Notes under the pieces: generated by a model
What the model saw: only the letters and a program-made list of their open reading frames with translations
Told to the model about the DNA's origin: nothing
Databases searched by the model: none
Assembly: GCF_009904055.1 (NCBI RefSeq)
Contig: NZ_WYDP01000015.1
Location: 1-57,034, forward strand
Source: Rubellimicrobium sp. CFH 75288
Lineage (GTDB): Bacteria; Pseudomonadota; Alphaproteobacteria; Rhodobacterales; Rhodobacteraceae
Reading direction: 5' to 3'
DNA: 57,034 nt
Made by a program: the position numbers and the translations under genes
Part shown: piece by piece, positions 35,730-44,379 of the stretch
How the letters are laid out: each line of letters opens with the position of its first letter
Position numbering within the stretch: the stretch's first letter is position 1

Positions 35730-35760
35730 TCCGTGAAATCTGAGGCGGATTTTTCACGGA
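35730..35760. promoter_or_regulatory. Inverted repeat over the regulator's leader: likely operator
   Basis: TCCGTGAAA (35730-35738) and TTTCACGGA (35752-35760) are perfect 9-bp inverted repeats with a 13-base centre, just before the XRE-cupin gene (ATG 35769). The right arm runs into the ribosome binding site CGGAGG (35757-35762). It could be a dimer operator for the regulator itself or an mRNA hairpin hiding the ribosome binding site, or both. It also separates msrC from the regulator operon. Confidence 0.6.
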
Positions 35761-35768
35761 GGGCCGCG

Positions 35769-36317
35769 ATGGCCGAGGGGCTGGGCGCCGACCTGCGCAC
35801 GCTGCGCCGCGCCCGCGGGCTCACGCTCGAGGCGCTGGCGCAGGCTGCCGGCCGCTCGGTCGGCTGGATGAGCCAGGTCGAGCGGGGCCTGTCGCGCCCC
35901 GCGCTCGACGACCTGCGCCGGCTTGCGGCCGCGCTCGGGGTGCCGCCCGACGCCCTGGTGCAGCCCGAGGGCCCGGAGGCCGAGCGGGGCGTGGTGGTGC
36001 GCGCGGCTGCCCGCCGCCCCGTGGGGCCGCGCGCCGAGGGGCTGACGGAGGAACTCCTCTCGCCCGACCTGTCGGACGCCTTCGAGGTCGTCCGCTCGGT
36101 CTTTGCCCCCTTCGCGCGCCTCTCCGCCCCCGCGCAGCGGCCCACGCAGGAGGTGGGCTATGTGGAGAGCGGCCGGCTCGACCTGACCGTGGCGGGGCGG
36201 CTCCACCGGCTGGGTCCGGGCGATTCGTTCCGCCTGCGCGGCGAGCCCTTCCTCTGGGCCAACCCCCATCCCCGGCCCTGCACCGTCATCTGGGTCATCG
36301 CCCCCCCGATCTACTGA
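35769..36317 (+). CDS. XRE-family regulator with C-terminal cupin domain
   Basis: The 182-residue protein has an N-terminal Cro/C1 helix-turn-helix (about residues 5-62, LRTLRRARGLTLEALAQAAG then VGWMSQVERGLSRPALDDL) and a C-terminal cupin (about 105-180, with QEVGYVESGRLDLTVAGRLHRLGPGDSF). Such regulators control amine and amino-acid catabolic genes beside them. ATG 35769 lies behind CGGAGG with good spacing; GTG 35733 would begin inside the palindrome and is unlikely. The downstream dehydrogenase gene starts 13 bp after its stop, so it is the probable target and operon partner. Confidence 0.9.
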   Translation: MAEGLGADLRTLRRARGLTLEALAQAAGRSVGWMSQVERGLSRPALDDLRRLAAALGVPPDALVQPEGPEAERGVVVRAAARRPVGPRAEGLTEELLSPDLSDAFEVVRSVFAPFARLSAPAQRPTQEVGYVESGRLDLTVAGRLHRLGPGDSFRLRGEPFLWANPHPRPCTVIWVIAPPIY

Positions 36318-36330
36318 AAGGGTCTCCGCC

Positions 36331-38766
36331 ATGCTGCCTCCCTCCCATGCCCGGGCCGTCATCGTCGGCGGCGGCGTCGTCGGCGCCTCCGTGGCCTATC
36401 ACCTCGTGCGCGAGGGCTGGCGCGACGTCCTGCTGCTCGAGCGCCGGCGGCTGACCTCCGGGACGACCTGGCACGCGGCGGGGCTGATCGCGCAGCTGCG
36501 CGCGACGGCGAACCTCACGCGGCTCGCCCGCTACAGCCAGGAGCTTTACGGCCGGCTCGAGGCCGAGACGGGCATCGCCACCGGGTTCCGCCGCACGGGC
36601 TCGATCACCGCGGCCCTGACGGGCGAGCGGCTGGAGGAGCTGCGCCGCTCCGCCGCCATGGCACGCGCCTTCGGCGTCGAGATCGAGGAGATCGCGCCCG
36701 CCGAGATCGGGGCGCGCTATCCCCATCTCAACCTCGAGGGCGTGACGGGCGGCGTCTATCTGCCCCGGGACGGGCAGGGCGACCCTTCGGGCATCACGAT
36801 GGCGCTGGCGCGGGGGGCGCGCGCCGGGGGGGCCGCGATCCACGAGGGCGTCCGCGTCACGGGCTTCCGCCTCGAGCGGGGCCGCATCGCCGCGGTGCGC
36901 TGGGAATCGGGGGACGAGACCGGCGAGACCGCCTGCGAGGCGGTCGTCAACTGCGCAGGCATGTGGGCGCGCGAGGTGGGGCTCTGGGCCGGGGCGTCCG
37001 TGCCGCTGCAGGCCTGCGAGCATTTCTATGCGATCACCGAGCCCATCAAGGGTCTGGGCCAGCTTCCGGTCCTGCGCGTGCCCGACGAATGCACCTACTA
37101 CAAGGAGGATGCGGGCAAGCTGATGGTCGGCGCCTTCGAGCCGCGCGCCAAGCCCTGGGCCCTCGACGGCATCCCGGCCGATTTCGAGTTCACGGAGCTG
37201 CCCCCCGACTTCGACCATGTCGAGCCGATCCTCGAGGCGGCGGTCCGGCGCATCCCGCTGCTGGAGCGGGCGGGCTTCCGCACCTTCTTCAACGGGCCCG
37301 AGAGCTTCACGCCCGACAACGCCTATCACCTGGGGCCCACGCCGGAATGTCCCAACCTGTGGGTCGCGGCCGGGTTCAACTCGGTGGGCATCCAGTCGGC
37401 CGGGGGCGCGGGCATGGCGCTCGCGCACTGGATGGTCCATGGCGAGCGGCCCTTCGACCTGGGCGACGTGGAGATCGCGCGCGCCGAGCCCTTCCAGCGC
37501 AACCGCCGCTTCCTGGCCGAGCGCGTCTCCGAGACGCTGGGCCTGCTCTATGCCGACCATTTCCCCTTCCGCCAGAAGGCGACCGGCCGGGGCGTGCGCC
37601 GCTCGCCCTTTCACGCCCATCTGGACGCCGAGGGCGCCGTCTGGGGCGAGGTGGCGGGCTGGGAGCGCGCCAACTGGTTCCGCCGCCCCGGCCAGCCCGC
37701 CGAGGAGAGCCGCACCTGGGGACGGGGGCCGTTCTTCGACAATGTGGGCGAGGAGCTGCGCGCCTTCCGCGAGGGCGTGGGGGTCTACGACATGTCCTCG
37801 TTCGGCAAGCTGCGGGTGGAGGGGCCCGATGCGGCAGCGGTCCTGAACCGGGTCTTCGCGGCCGATCTGGACGTCGAGCCCGGCCGCCTCGTCTATGCGC
37901 AGGCGCTGAACGATTCGGGCGGGATCGAGGCGGACGTCACCGTGGCGCGGCTGTCGGAGACCGCGTTCCTGGTCGTCACCGGCGCGGCGCGCCGCCGCGC
38001 GGACGAGACGCTGCTGCGCCGCGCGCTGCGCGAGGACGAGCGCGCGGTCGTCACCGACATGACCGCGGCCGAGGGGGTGCTGGCCGTCATGGGCCCGCGC
38101 GCACGGGAGGTGCTGGCGCGCGTCTCGCCCGCCGACTGGACCGCGCTGCCCTGGGGTTCGGTGGCGGAGGTCGAATGGGGCTGGGGCCTCGCCCGCGCGC
38201 ACCGGGTGAGCTATGTGGGCGAGCTCGGCTGGGAGATCTACGTCTCCGCCGACATGGCCGCCCATGCCTGGGAGGCGCTGCGCGAGGCGGGCGAGGGGCT
38301 GCTGAAGCCCTGCGGCCTTTATGCGATGAACGCCGCGCGCCTCGAGAAGGGGTTCCGCCACATGGGCCACGACATCACGCCCGAGGACCATATTCTCGAG
38401 GCCGGGCTGGGCTTTGCCGTGGGCTGGGCCAAGCCCGCCTTCCGCGGCCGCGACGCCGTGCTGCGCCGCCACGAGGAGGGCCTCGGCCGGCGCCTGCTCG
38501 GCTTCCGCCTGCGCGAGCCCGAGCCGCTGCTCTACCACAACGAGCCCATCCTGCGCGACGGGCGCATCGTGGGGCACCTGACCTCGGGCGCCTACGGCCA
38601 TTCGGTCGGCGGCGCGGTGGGGCTGGGCTATGTGCCCTGCGCGGGCGAGACGGCCGAGGCGCTGCTGGCGAGCGACTGGGCGATCGACGTGGCGGGACGG
38701 CGCGTGCCGGCCGAGGCGTCCCTCAGGGCCTTTCACGACCCCTCGGGCGCACGGATGCGCGGCTGA
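36331..38766 (+). CDS. Dimethylglycine/sarcosine dehydrogenase-like FAD and folate-binding enzyme
   Basis: An 811-residue two-part enzyme. The N-terminal DAO-type oxidoreductase (about 8-380) has FAD motif VGGGVVGASVAYHL and the histidine H48 in TTWHAAGL, which in dimethylglycine dehydrogenases carries covalently bound FAD. The C-terminal half (about 430-790) is an aminomethyltransferase (GcvT-like) folate domain with YDMSSFGKLRVEGPDA and YVGELGWEIYV. Such enzymes N-demethylate glycine derivatives and hand the one-carbon unit to tetrahydrofolate, with electrons going to ETF and then ETF-QO (encoded at 23611-25269). The precise methylamine or betaine-derived substrate is unknown. It is the partner of the upstream XRE-cupin regulator. 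Confidence 0.92.
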   Translation: MLPPSHARAVIVGGGVVGASVAYHLVREGWRDVLLLERRRLTSGTTWHAAGLIAQLRATANLTRLARYSQELYGRLEAETGIATGFRRTGSITAALTGERLEELRRSAAMARAFGVEIEEIAPAEIGARYPHLNLEGVTGGVYLPRDGQGDPSGITMALARGARAGGAAIHEGVRVTGFRLERGRIAAVRWESGDETGETACEAVVNCAGMWAREVGLWAGASVPLQACEHFYAITEPIKGLGQLPVLRVPDECTYYKEDAGKLMVGAFEPRAKPWALDGIPADFEFTELPPDFDHVEPILEAAVRRIPLLERAGFRTFFNGPESFTPDNAYHLGPTPECPNLWVAAGFNSVGIQSAGGAGMALAHWMVHGERPFDLGDVEIARAEPFQRNRRFLAERVSETLGLLYADHFPFRQKATGRGVRRSPFHAHLDAEGAVWGEVAGWERANWFRRPGQPAEESRTWGRGPFFDNVGEELRAFREGVGVYDMSSFGKLRVEGPDAAAVLNRVFAADLDVEPGRLVYAQALNDSGGIEADVTVARLSETAFLVVTGAARRRADETLLRRALREDERAVVTDMTAAEGVLAVMGPRAREVLARVSPADWTALPWGSVAEVEWGWGLARAHRVSYVGELGWEIYVSADMAAHAWEALREAGEGLLKPCGLYAMNAARLEKGFRHMGHDITPEDHILEAGLGFAVGWAKPAFRGRDAVLRRHEEGLGRRLLGFRLREPEPLLYHNEPILRDGRIVGHLTSGAYGHSVGGAVGLGYVPCAGETAEALLASDWAIDVAGRRVPAEASLRAFHDPSGARMRG

Positions 38767-38769
38767 GCG

Positions 38770-38799
38770 CGGGCGGCGCGGACACGGGCGGCGTGGACA
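38770..38799. repeat. Two-copy 15-bp tandem repeat
   Basis: CGGGCGGCGCGGACA and CGGGCGGCGTGGACA lie head to tail in the 62-bp gap between the dehydrogenase and pseudouridine synthase genes, differing in one base. A third partial unit (CGGCGGGC) follows. Probably a local slippage product. Confidence 0.7.
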
Positions 38800-38828
38800 G
38801 CGGCGGGCGGGCGCGGCAGAGGGGGGGC

Positions 38829-39470
38829 ATGGACGCCTACGACCCCCCGGACGAGCCGCTGCGCCTGCTGCACGACGACCATGCGATCGTCGTGGTGGAC
38901 AAGCCGCCGGGCCTTCTCTCCGTGCCCGGCAGGGGCGAGCACCTGGCCGATTGCCTGATCGCGCGGCTGCGGCGGGTGTTTCCGACCGTGCTCCTCGTCC
39001 ACCGGCTCGACCGCGACACGTCCGGGGTGATGGTCTTCGCGCTGACCCCGCAGGCCCAGCGGCATCTGGGCTGGCAGTTCGAGGAGCGGCGGGTGCGCAA
39101 GACCTATCTCGCGCGGCTCTGGGGCGAGACGGCCCAAGCCGAGGGGGTGGTGGACCTGCCCCTGCGGGTGGACTGGCCCAACCGGCCGCGCCAGATCGTG
39201 GCCCCGGACGGCCGGCCCGCCCTGACGCGCTGGACCGCCCTCAGGCGCGGCGGCGGCGAGACGCGCGTGCGCCTCCTCCCCGAGACGGGGCGCAGCCACC
39301 AGCTGCGCGTCCACATGGCCGCGATCGGCCATCCGATCCTGGGCGATCCCTTCTATGCCGAGGGCCCCGCGCGCGACTTCCCCCGGCTGATGCTCCATGC
39401 CGAGACCCTGGGCTTCCGCCACCCCGACGGGGGCCGCCCCGTCCGGTTCCGCGCGCCCGTCCCGTTCTAG
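38829..39470 (+). CDS. RluA-family RNA pseudouridine synthase
   Basis: The 213-residue enzyme isomerises uridine to pseudouridine in rRNA and/or tRNA. The catalytic aspartate is D61 in [24 protein letters not shown] (22-34), the later [17 protein letters not shown] and MLHAETLGF are conserved. No S4 domain is present and the length is that of RluA itself, so the 23S U746/tRNA U32 activity is likely but not proven. Its stop overlaps the convergent dapA stop in a CTAG tetramer. Confidence 0.92.
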   Translation: MDAYDPPDEPLRLLHDDHAIVVVDKPPGLLSVPGRGEHLADCLIARLRRVFPTVLLVHRLDRDTSGVMVFALTPQAQRHLGWQFEERRVRKTYLARLWGETAQAEGVVDLPLRVDWPNRPRQIVAPDGRPALTRWTALRRGGGETRVRLLPETGRSHQLRVHMAAIGHPILGDPFYAEGPARDFPRLMLHAETLGFRHPDGGRPVRFRAPVPF

Positions 39471-40336
39471 AGCAGCCCCGCCCGCGCCATCGCGGCGCGG
39501 ATCTCCTCGCGCACGGGGGGGCTGGCGGGCAGCAGCGGCAGGCGCACCTCGTCGCGGCAGCGGCCGAGCAGCGACAGCGCGCATTTGGCCCCGGCCACGC
39601 CGGGTTCGCGGAAGATCGCCTCGTGCAGCGGCATGAGCAGGTCCTGCAGCCGCAGCGCCTCGGCCCAGTCGCCGCGCAGGCTCGCCTCCTGGAAGGCGGC
39701 GCAGAGCCGGGGGGCGGCGTTCGCGGTGACCGAGATGCAGCCGCGGCCCCCTTGCGCGTTGAAGCCGAGCGCGGTCGCATCCTCGCCCGAGAGCTGGACG
39801 AAATCCTCGCCGCAGAGCAGCCGCTGGCGCGGCACGCGCGCGAGGTCGCCGGTGGCGTCCTTGACGCCGACGATCGCGGGGTGGCGCGCCAGTTCGGCCA
39901 TGGTGGCCGGCGTCATGTCCACCGCGCTGCGGCCGGGGATGTTGTAGATGACGAGGGGCAGCCCCACCTCGGCCGCGGCGCGGAAATGCGCGAGCAGCCC
40001 CGCCTGGGTGGGCCTGTTGTAATAGGGCGTGACGACCAGCGCCGCATCCGCGCCGGCCTCGCGCGCGGCGCGCACGAGGCGGACGCATTCGGCCGTGCTG
40101 TTGGAGCCCGCCCCCGCGATCACCGGCACGCGCCCGCGCGCCTGCGCGACGACCGTGGCCACCACCAGGTCGTGCTCCTCGTGGGAGAGCGTCGGGCTCT
40201 CGCCCGTGGTGCCGACGGGGACGAGCCCGTGCGAGCCCTCGGCGATCTGCCATTCCACGAGGTCGCGCAGCGCGTCGAGGTCCACCGCCCCGTCGCGGAA
40301 GGGGGTGACGAGGGCGGGAATGGAGCCCTGGAACAT
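39467..40336 (-). CDS. dapA: 4-hydroxy-tetrahydrodipicolinate synthase
   Basis: DapA condenses pyruvate with aspartate semialdehyde at the entry to lysine and diaminopimelate synthesis. The 289-residue TIM barrel has the pyruvate Schiff-base lysine K159 ([10 protein letters not shown]), the GTTGES loop (42-47), TPYYNRPTQ (103-111) and Y131 in IYNIPGR. ATG 40336 follows GAAAGGA. It is divergent from slt. The DapC-like aminotransferase (28684-29859) belongs to the same pathway but is not linked. Confidence 0.96.
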   Translation of the reverse strand: MFQGSIPALVTPFRDGAVDLDALRDLVEWQIAEGSHGLVPVGTTGESPTLSHEEHDLVVATVVAQARGRVPVIAGAGSNSTAECVRLVRAAREAGADAALVVTPYYNRPTQAGLLAHFRAAAEVGLPLVIYNIPGRSAVDMTPATMAELARHPAIVGVKDATGDLARVPRQRLLCGEDFVQLSGEDATALGFNAQGGRGCISVTANAAPRLCAAFQEASLRGDWAEALRLQDLLMPLHEAIFREPGVAGAKCALSLLGRCRDEVRLPLLPASPPVREEIRAAMARAGLL

Positions 40337-40407
40337 GAGCGGTCCTTTCGGGGCGGGGGCGCGGAGCCGGCAGGGCGCCGGCTGTCCGCACCGTGGCCGA
40401 TCGCGCG

Positions 40408-40436
40408 CGCTTAGACGGTTTTCCGCCGACTGCCAA
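40408..40436 (-). promoter_or_regulatory. Candidate dapA promoter
   Basis: On the minus strand TTGGCA (-35, 40431-40436) and TAAGCG (-10, 40408-40413) are 17 bases apart, about 70 bp before dapA. The -35 differs from consensus by one base; the -10 is poor. Confidence 0.3.
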
Positions 40437-40445
40437 GCAAGTCAC

Positions 40446-40473
40446 TTGTTGTTAACCCCCTGGACTGTAGGCT
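40446..40473 (+). promoter_or_regulatory. Candidate slt promoter
   Basis: TTGTTG (40446-40451) and TAGGCT (40468-40473) are separated by 16 bases, about 55 bp before slt. It lies back to back with the dapA promoter; a short palindrome CAAGTCACTTG (40438-40448) sits between the two -35 boxes. Confidence 0.3.
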
Positions 40474-40527
40474 TTGGGCAACTCCCCCGCGAATCCTGCT
40501 CTCCGCCACGACCGAGGGATTGCCTGC

Positions 40528-42720
40528 ATGCCGAGTTCGGACCGTTTCGCCGCCGCCTGCCGCCGCCTGGCCGCCCTGATCGTCGTCGCTCTGGCCGCCT
40601 GGGGCGCCGCCCCGCCCGCCAGCGCCGAGCAGCCGGCCGTCGCGGCCCTGCGCGAGGCGGTCCGGCTGGCCGATCGCGGCCAGTGGGAGGCGGCGGCCCG
40701 CGCGGCCGAGCGCGGCGGGCCGGTGGTGGAGGCGATCATCCAGTGGCGGCACCTGCGCGACGGCGCGGGCACCGCCGAATTCGCCGAATACGCCACCTTC
40801 CTGCGCCGCCACCCGGACTGGCCCGGACTCGACCGCCTGCGCGCCAACGGGGAGACGGCGATCCGCGACGCCGCCCCGCCCGAAGCCGTGATCGCCTATT
40901 TCGGCGACGCGCTGCCCACGACCGGGATGGGGGCCGTGGCGCTGGCCCGCGCGCTCGAGGCGCAGGGCCGCGCCGGGGACGCCCGTGCCATGCTGCGCGA
41001 GGTCTGGCTCACCCAGCCGCTCAACGAATCGGGGCAGGCCCGCCTTCTGGCCGCCTATGGCGACGTGCTCGCCCCCCATCACGCCGCGCGCGCGGACGCG
41101 ATGCTCTGGCGCTGGCGCACCGCCGATGCGGAGCGGATGATCCCGCTTCTGCCCGACGAGCGGCGGGCGCTGGTCCGCGCGCGGGTCGCCCTGATCCGCC
41201 AGCAGGGCGCGGCGGCCGACCGCATCGCCGCCCTGCCGGCAGGGCTGCGCGACCATCCCGGCCTCGCCTATGACCGCTTCGCGCGTATCGCCGAGGAGGG
41301 CCGCTGGAGCGAGGCGGCGAGCATCCTGCTCGCCCGGTCCGGCTCGACCGCCGCGCTGGGCGAGCCTGCGCGCTGGGCCTCGTGGCGGGCGCAGACCGCG
41401 CGCTGGGCCATGCGGCAGGGCCGCTACGAGGATGCCTACCGGATCGCCTCGCGGCACTTCCTGTCCGAGCCCTCCGAGTCCCATGCGGACCTGGAATGGA
41501 TCGCAGGCTTCCTGTCGCTGCGCTTCCTCGACGAGCCCGCGCGCGCGCTCGAGCATTTCCGCCGCTCGGAGGCGCAGGTGACCGGGCCCATCTCCACCGC
41601 GCGCGCCGCCTACTGGCAGGGGCGCGCCGAGGAGGCGCTGGGGCTGGCCGACGACGCGGCCATCTCCTATGCCCGGGCGGCGACCAACCAGACGGCCTTC
41701 TACGGCCTTCTGGCCGCCGAAAAGCTGGGCCTGACGCTCGATCCGTCGCTCACGGGGCTCGAGGATTTCGGCGACTGGCGGAGCTCGGGCATCCTGGCGG
41801 GCGAGCTGGGTCAGGCGATGCTGATGCTGCTGGCCGCCGGCGAGCGCAGCGACGCGATCCTGTTCGCCCGCGCGCTGGCCCGCTCTCTCGACCGGCAGGG
41901 CATCGGCCAGCTCGCCAACCTCCTCGAGGAGATGCACGAGGCGCATATCGCCGTGCTGGTGGGCAAGACCGCGGCCGAGCGCGGCATCATCGTGCCGGCC
42001 GCCTATTTCCCGCTGCATCCCATGGCCTGGCGGGACTGGCCCGTGTCGGGCGAGCTGGCGCTGGCCATCGCGCGGCGCGAATCCGAGTTCAGCCCGGCCG
42101 TGACCTCGCCCGTGGGCGCGCAGGGGCTGATGCAGCTCATGCCCGGCACCGCGCGCGAGGTGGCGGGCTGGCTGGGCCTGAGCCACAGCCCCGCGCGGCT
42201 CAACGACTGGGAATACAATGCCCGGCTGGGCACGCGCTATCTCCAGATGCTCGAGGGGATGTTCGGCCCCTCGCCCGTGCTGGTGGCGGCGGGCTACAAT
42301 GCCGGACCCGGACGGCCCCGCCAGTGGATGGCCGAGCGCGGCGACATCCGCCGCGAGGACGTGGACGTGATCGACTGGATCGAGATGATCCCCTTTGCCG
42401 AGACGCGCATCTACGTCATGCGCGTGACCGAGTCGCTGCCGGTCTACCGCGCCCGCCTGACGGGCGAGACGGGGCCGGTGGAGTTCACCCGCCTGCTGCG
42501 CGGCGAGCCGCCGCGCATCCGGCCCGCGACGCGGCCGCGCCTCGTGGACGCCTCGACGCTGGTGGCGCAGGACCGTCTGTCGGCCTCGAACGTGTCCGCC
42601 GAGATCGACGAGGCGGTGGCCGGCGCGGTGGCGCGCGAACTGGCCGAGGAGGTCGCGCGCCAGACGGCCGTGCCCGGCCTGCGGCCCGTCCCGCGCCCCG
42701 TGGCGGCCCCGCCCGGCTGA
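40528..42720 (+). CDS. slt: Soluble lytic murein transglycosylase
   Basis: A 730-residue exported enzyme that cuts peptidoglycan with formation of 1,6-anhydro ends. It has a signal peptide (cleavage near ASAEQ), a long superhelical U-domain of short helices (about 30-480), and the C-terminal catalytic SLT domain with E518 in RRESEFSPAVTSPVGAQGLM, followed by LMPGTAREV and AGYNAGPGRP. ATG 40528 is used because it begins the basic n-region; the upstream in-frame ATG at 40474 would add 18 residues. The C-terminal tail after residue 660 is Pro/Arg-rich. Confidence 0.93.
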   Translation: MPSSDRFAAACRRLAALIVVALAAWGAAPPASAEQPAVAALREAVRLADRGQWEAAARAAERGGPVVEAIIQWRHLRDGAGTAEFAEYATFLRRHPDWPGLDRLRANGETAIRDAAPPEAVIAYFGDALPTTGMGAVALARALEAQGRAGDARAMLREVWLTQPLNESGQARLLAAYGDVLAPHHAARADAMLWRWRTADAERMIPLLPDERRALVRARVALIRQQGAAADRIAALPAGLRDHPGLAYDRFARIAEEGRWSEAASILLARSGSTAALGEPARWASWRAQTARWAMRQGRYEDAYRIASRHFLSEPSESHADLEWIAGFLSLRFLDEPARALEHFRRSEAQVTGPISTARAAYWQGRAEEALGLADDAAISYARAATNQTAFYGLLAAEKLGLTLDPSLTGLEDFGDWRSSGILAGELGQAMLMLLAAGERSDAILFARALARSLDRQGIGQLANLLEEMHEAHIAVLVGKTAAERGIIVPAAYFPLHPMAWRDWPVSGELALAIARRESEFSPAVTSPVGAQGLMQLMPGTAREVAGWLGLSHSPARLNDWEYNARLGTRYLQMLEGMFGPSPVLVAAGYNAGPGRPRQWMAERGDIRREDVDVIDWIEMIPFAETRIYVMRVTESLPVYRARLTGETGPVEFTRLLRGEPPRIRPATRPRLVDASTLVAQDRLSASNVSAEIDEAVAGAVARELAEEVARQTAVPGLRPVPRPVAAPPG

Positions 42721-42798
42721 GGCGCCCGCCGGTCGGCCCCGCTGGACTCCGGCGCCCGGTCGCGGGACAAGCGCGACCGGGCCGCGGCGGAGGGAGGC

Positions 42799-43782
42799 AT
42801 GGGCGGAGCCTGGGTGGCGGCGATCGACGGGGGCGGGACCAAGACGGCGCTCGCGCTCGCCTCGCGCGCGGGGGGGGTGCGCGTGGCGGCCCCGCGCGGC
42901 GGCAGCAATCCGCAGGACGGGCCCGGCTGGCGCGCGGTGCTGGAGGCCGTGCTGGACGAGGCGCTCGGGGCGCCGGGCGGGCTGGCGGCGCTGGTGGCCG
43001 GGCTGCCCGGCCATGGCGAGGTTGCCGCGCACGAGCGCGCGGTGGAGGCGCTGCTCGGCGACCGTCTGGGCGGACCGCCGGACGGCCCCCTGCCCTGGGA
43101 GGGGATCAACGACGTGGCGCTGGCCCATCTGGGCGCCTTCGGCGGCGCCGAGGGGGTGCTGGTCCTGTCGGGCACGGGCTCCATGGCCATGGCGCGGGGC
43201 CCGCTCGGCTTTGTCCGCGCCGGCGGCTGGGGCGACGTGCTGGGCGACGAGGGCAGCGCCGCCGCGATCGGGCGCGAGGCGCTGACGCTGGCCGCGCGTG
43301 CGCTCGACGGCCGCGCGCCGGAGGCGGAAGGCTTTGCGCAGGCGCTCTGCGCCCGGATCGGGGCGCCGCCCGGCCCCTTCGGGCCGCTCGAATGGCTGAT
43401 GGCGCGGGGGGATCGGCCCCGCGCGGCCGTGGCCGGGGCGGCCCGGGCCGTGGATGCGCTGGCTGCGGCGGGCGATCCCCACGCGGCCCGTCTGCTCGAC
43501 CGGGCGGGGGCGGAGCTGGCCCTGGCGGCCGAGGCTGCGGCCCGGCGGGCCGGACTGCCCGCCCCGTCCCCCTGGGTGCCGGCGGGCGGCGCCTTCGCGA
43601 GTGCCCTGCTGCGCCGCGCGGTCGAGGACCGGCTCGGCCCGGCGGGGCGGGCGCGGCTGTCGGCGCTGGGAGGCGGTCTGCTGCGGGCGGCGCAACTGGC
43701 GGGCTGGCAGCCCGACACCTTCTGGGCCGACAGGGTCGAGGCCGCCCTGGCCGCGGCCCCGGCCCCCGCGCATCCGGCCTGA
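42799..43782 (+). CDS. BadF/BadG-type ATPase, probable N-acetylglucosamine kinase
   Basis: A 327-residue actin-fold kinase with the phosphate-1 motif DGGGTKT (10-16), LVLSGTGSMAMA and GGWGDVLGDEGSAAAIGRE, the signature of N-acetylglucosamine/glucosamine kinases in the BadF family. It would phosphorylate amino sugars, possibly those released from peptidoglycan or from uptake. It lies downstream of slt by 78 bp, which fits a cell-wall recycling role, and ends 5 bp from the convergent rsmD gene. Confidence 0.85.
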   Translation: MGGAWVAAIDGGGTKTALALASRAGGVRVAAPRGGSNPQDGPGWRAVLEAVLDEALGAPGGLAALVAGLPGHGEVAAHERAVEALLGDRLGGPPDGPLPWEGINDVALAHLGAFGGAEGVLVLSGTGSMAMARGPLGFVRAGGWGDVLGDEGSAAAIGREALTLAARALDGRAPEAEGFAQALCARIGAPPGPFGPLEWLMARGDRPRAAVAGAARAVDALAAAGDPHAARLLDRAGAELALAAEAAARRAGLPAPSPWVPAGGAFASALLRRAVEDRLGPAGRARLSALGGGLLRAAQLAGWQPDTFWADRVEAALAAAPAPAHPA

Positions 43783-43787
43783 CCGCC

Positions 43788-44375
43788 TCAGGCCGGGGCC
43801 GCCTCCTCGCTGCGCGGAACGGTGGTCAGAAGCGTCAGATGGGCGATGCCGTGCCGGCGCCGGTCCAGCAGGCGCGTGCCCGGCAGGGGCATCATCGGGG
43901 CGCCCTCCTCCCAGACGACGAGCGCGCCGGGCGCGAGCCAGCCCCCCGCCAGCGCCGAGCCCAGCGCGCGCTGGCCCATGCCGCGCCCGTAGGGCGGGTC
44001 GAGAAAGCACAGGGTGAAGGGCGGCTCGGCGAGCGGGGGCAGGCGCTGGGCGTCGCGCGCGATGAGACGGGCCCGGTCCGCCAGCCCCGCCCGCGCGAGG
44101 TTCTCGCGGATCAGCCGGATCGCGGGGCGTCCCTCCTCCACCAGCGTCGCGGCGGCCGCCCCGCGCGAGAGCGCCTCGACCGACAGCGCCCCCGTGCCGG
44201 CGAACAGGTCGAGCACGCGCGCCCCTCCGACGGGGTCGCCGAAACGCCCCCCCTCGAGCAGGCCGAAGATCGCCTCGCGCACGCGGTCGGCCGTGGGGCG
44301 CAGGGCCGCGGCCGGGTCGCCCGCCCCCGGATCGGCCAGGCGCAGGCCCCGGAGCGCGCCGCCCACCACGCGCAT
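43788..44375 (-). CDS. rsmD: 16S rRNA (guanine966-N2)-methyltransferase RsmD
   Basis: The 195-residue methyltransferase has the family N-terminus MRVVGGALRG, RPTADRVREAIFGLL (26-40), SAM motif VLDLFAGTGALSVEALSRGA and catalytic DPPY (126-129). It methylates G966 of 16S rRNA during 30S assembly. ATG 44375 lies 4 bp after the stop of the preceding flavoprotein gene, so the two are co-transcribed. Confidence 0.94.
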   Translation of the reverse strand: MRVVGGALRGLRLADPGAGDPAAALRPTADRVREAIFGLLEGGRFGDPVGGARVLDLFAGTGALSVEALSRGAAAATLVEEGRPAIRLIRENLARAGLADRARLIARDAQRLPPLAEPPFTLCFLDPPYGRGMGQRALGSALAGGWLAPGALVVWEEGAPMMPLPGTRLLDRRRHGIAHLTLLTTVPRSEEAAPA

Positions 44376-44379
44376 CGCC

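Noticed and set aside
38767-38828. Possible small gene between the dehydrogenase and RluA genes
   Set aside because: Only 62 bp with a tandem repeat; no start with a ribosome binding site.
40474-40527. ATG 40474 as the slt start
   Set aside because: It falls on the predicted -10/transcript start and would put 18 polar residues before the signal peptide.
42799-43782. BadF-type ATPase as a benzoyl-CoA reductase activator
   Set aside because: Motifs and length fit the N-acetylglucosamine kinase branch; no reductase subunits or 4Fe-4S cysteines are present.
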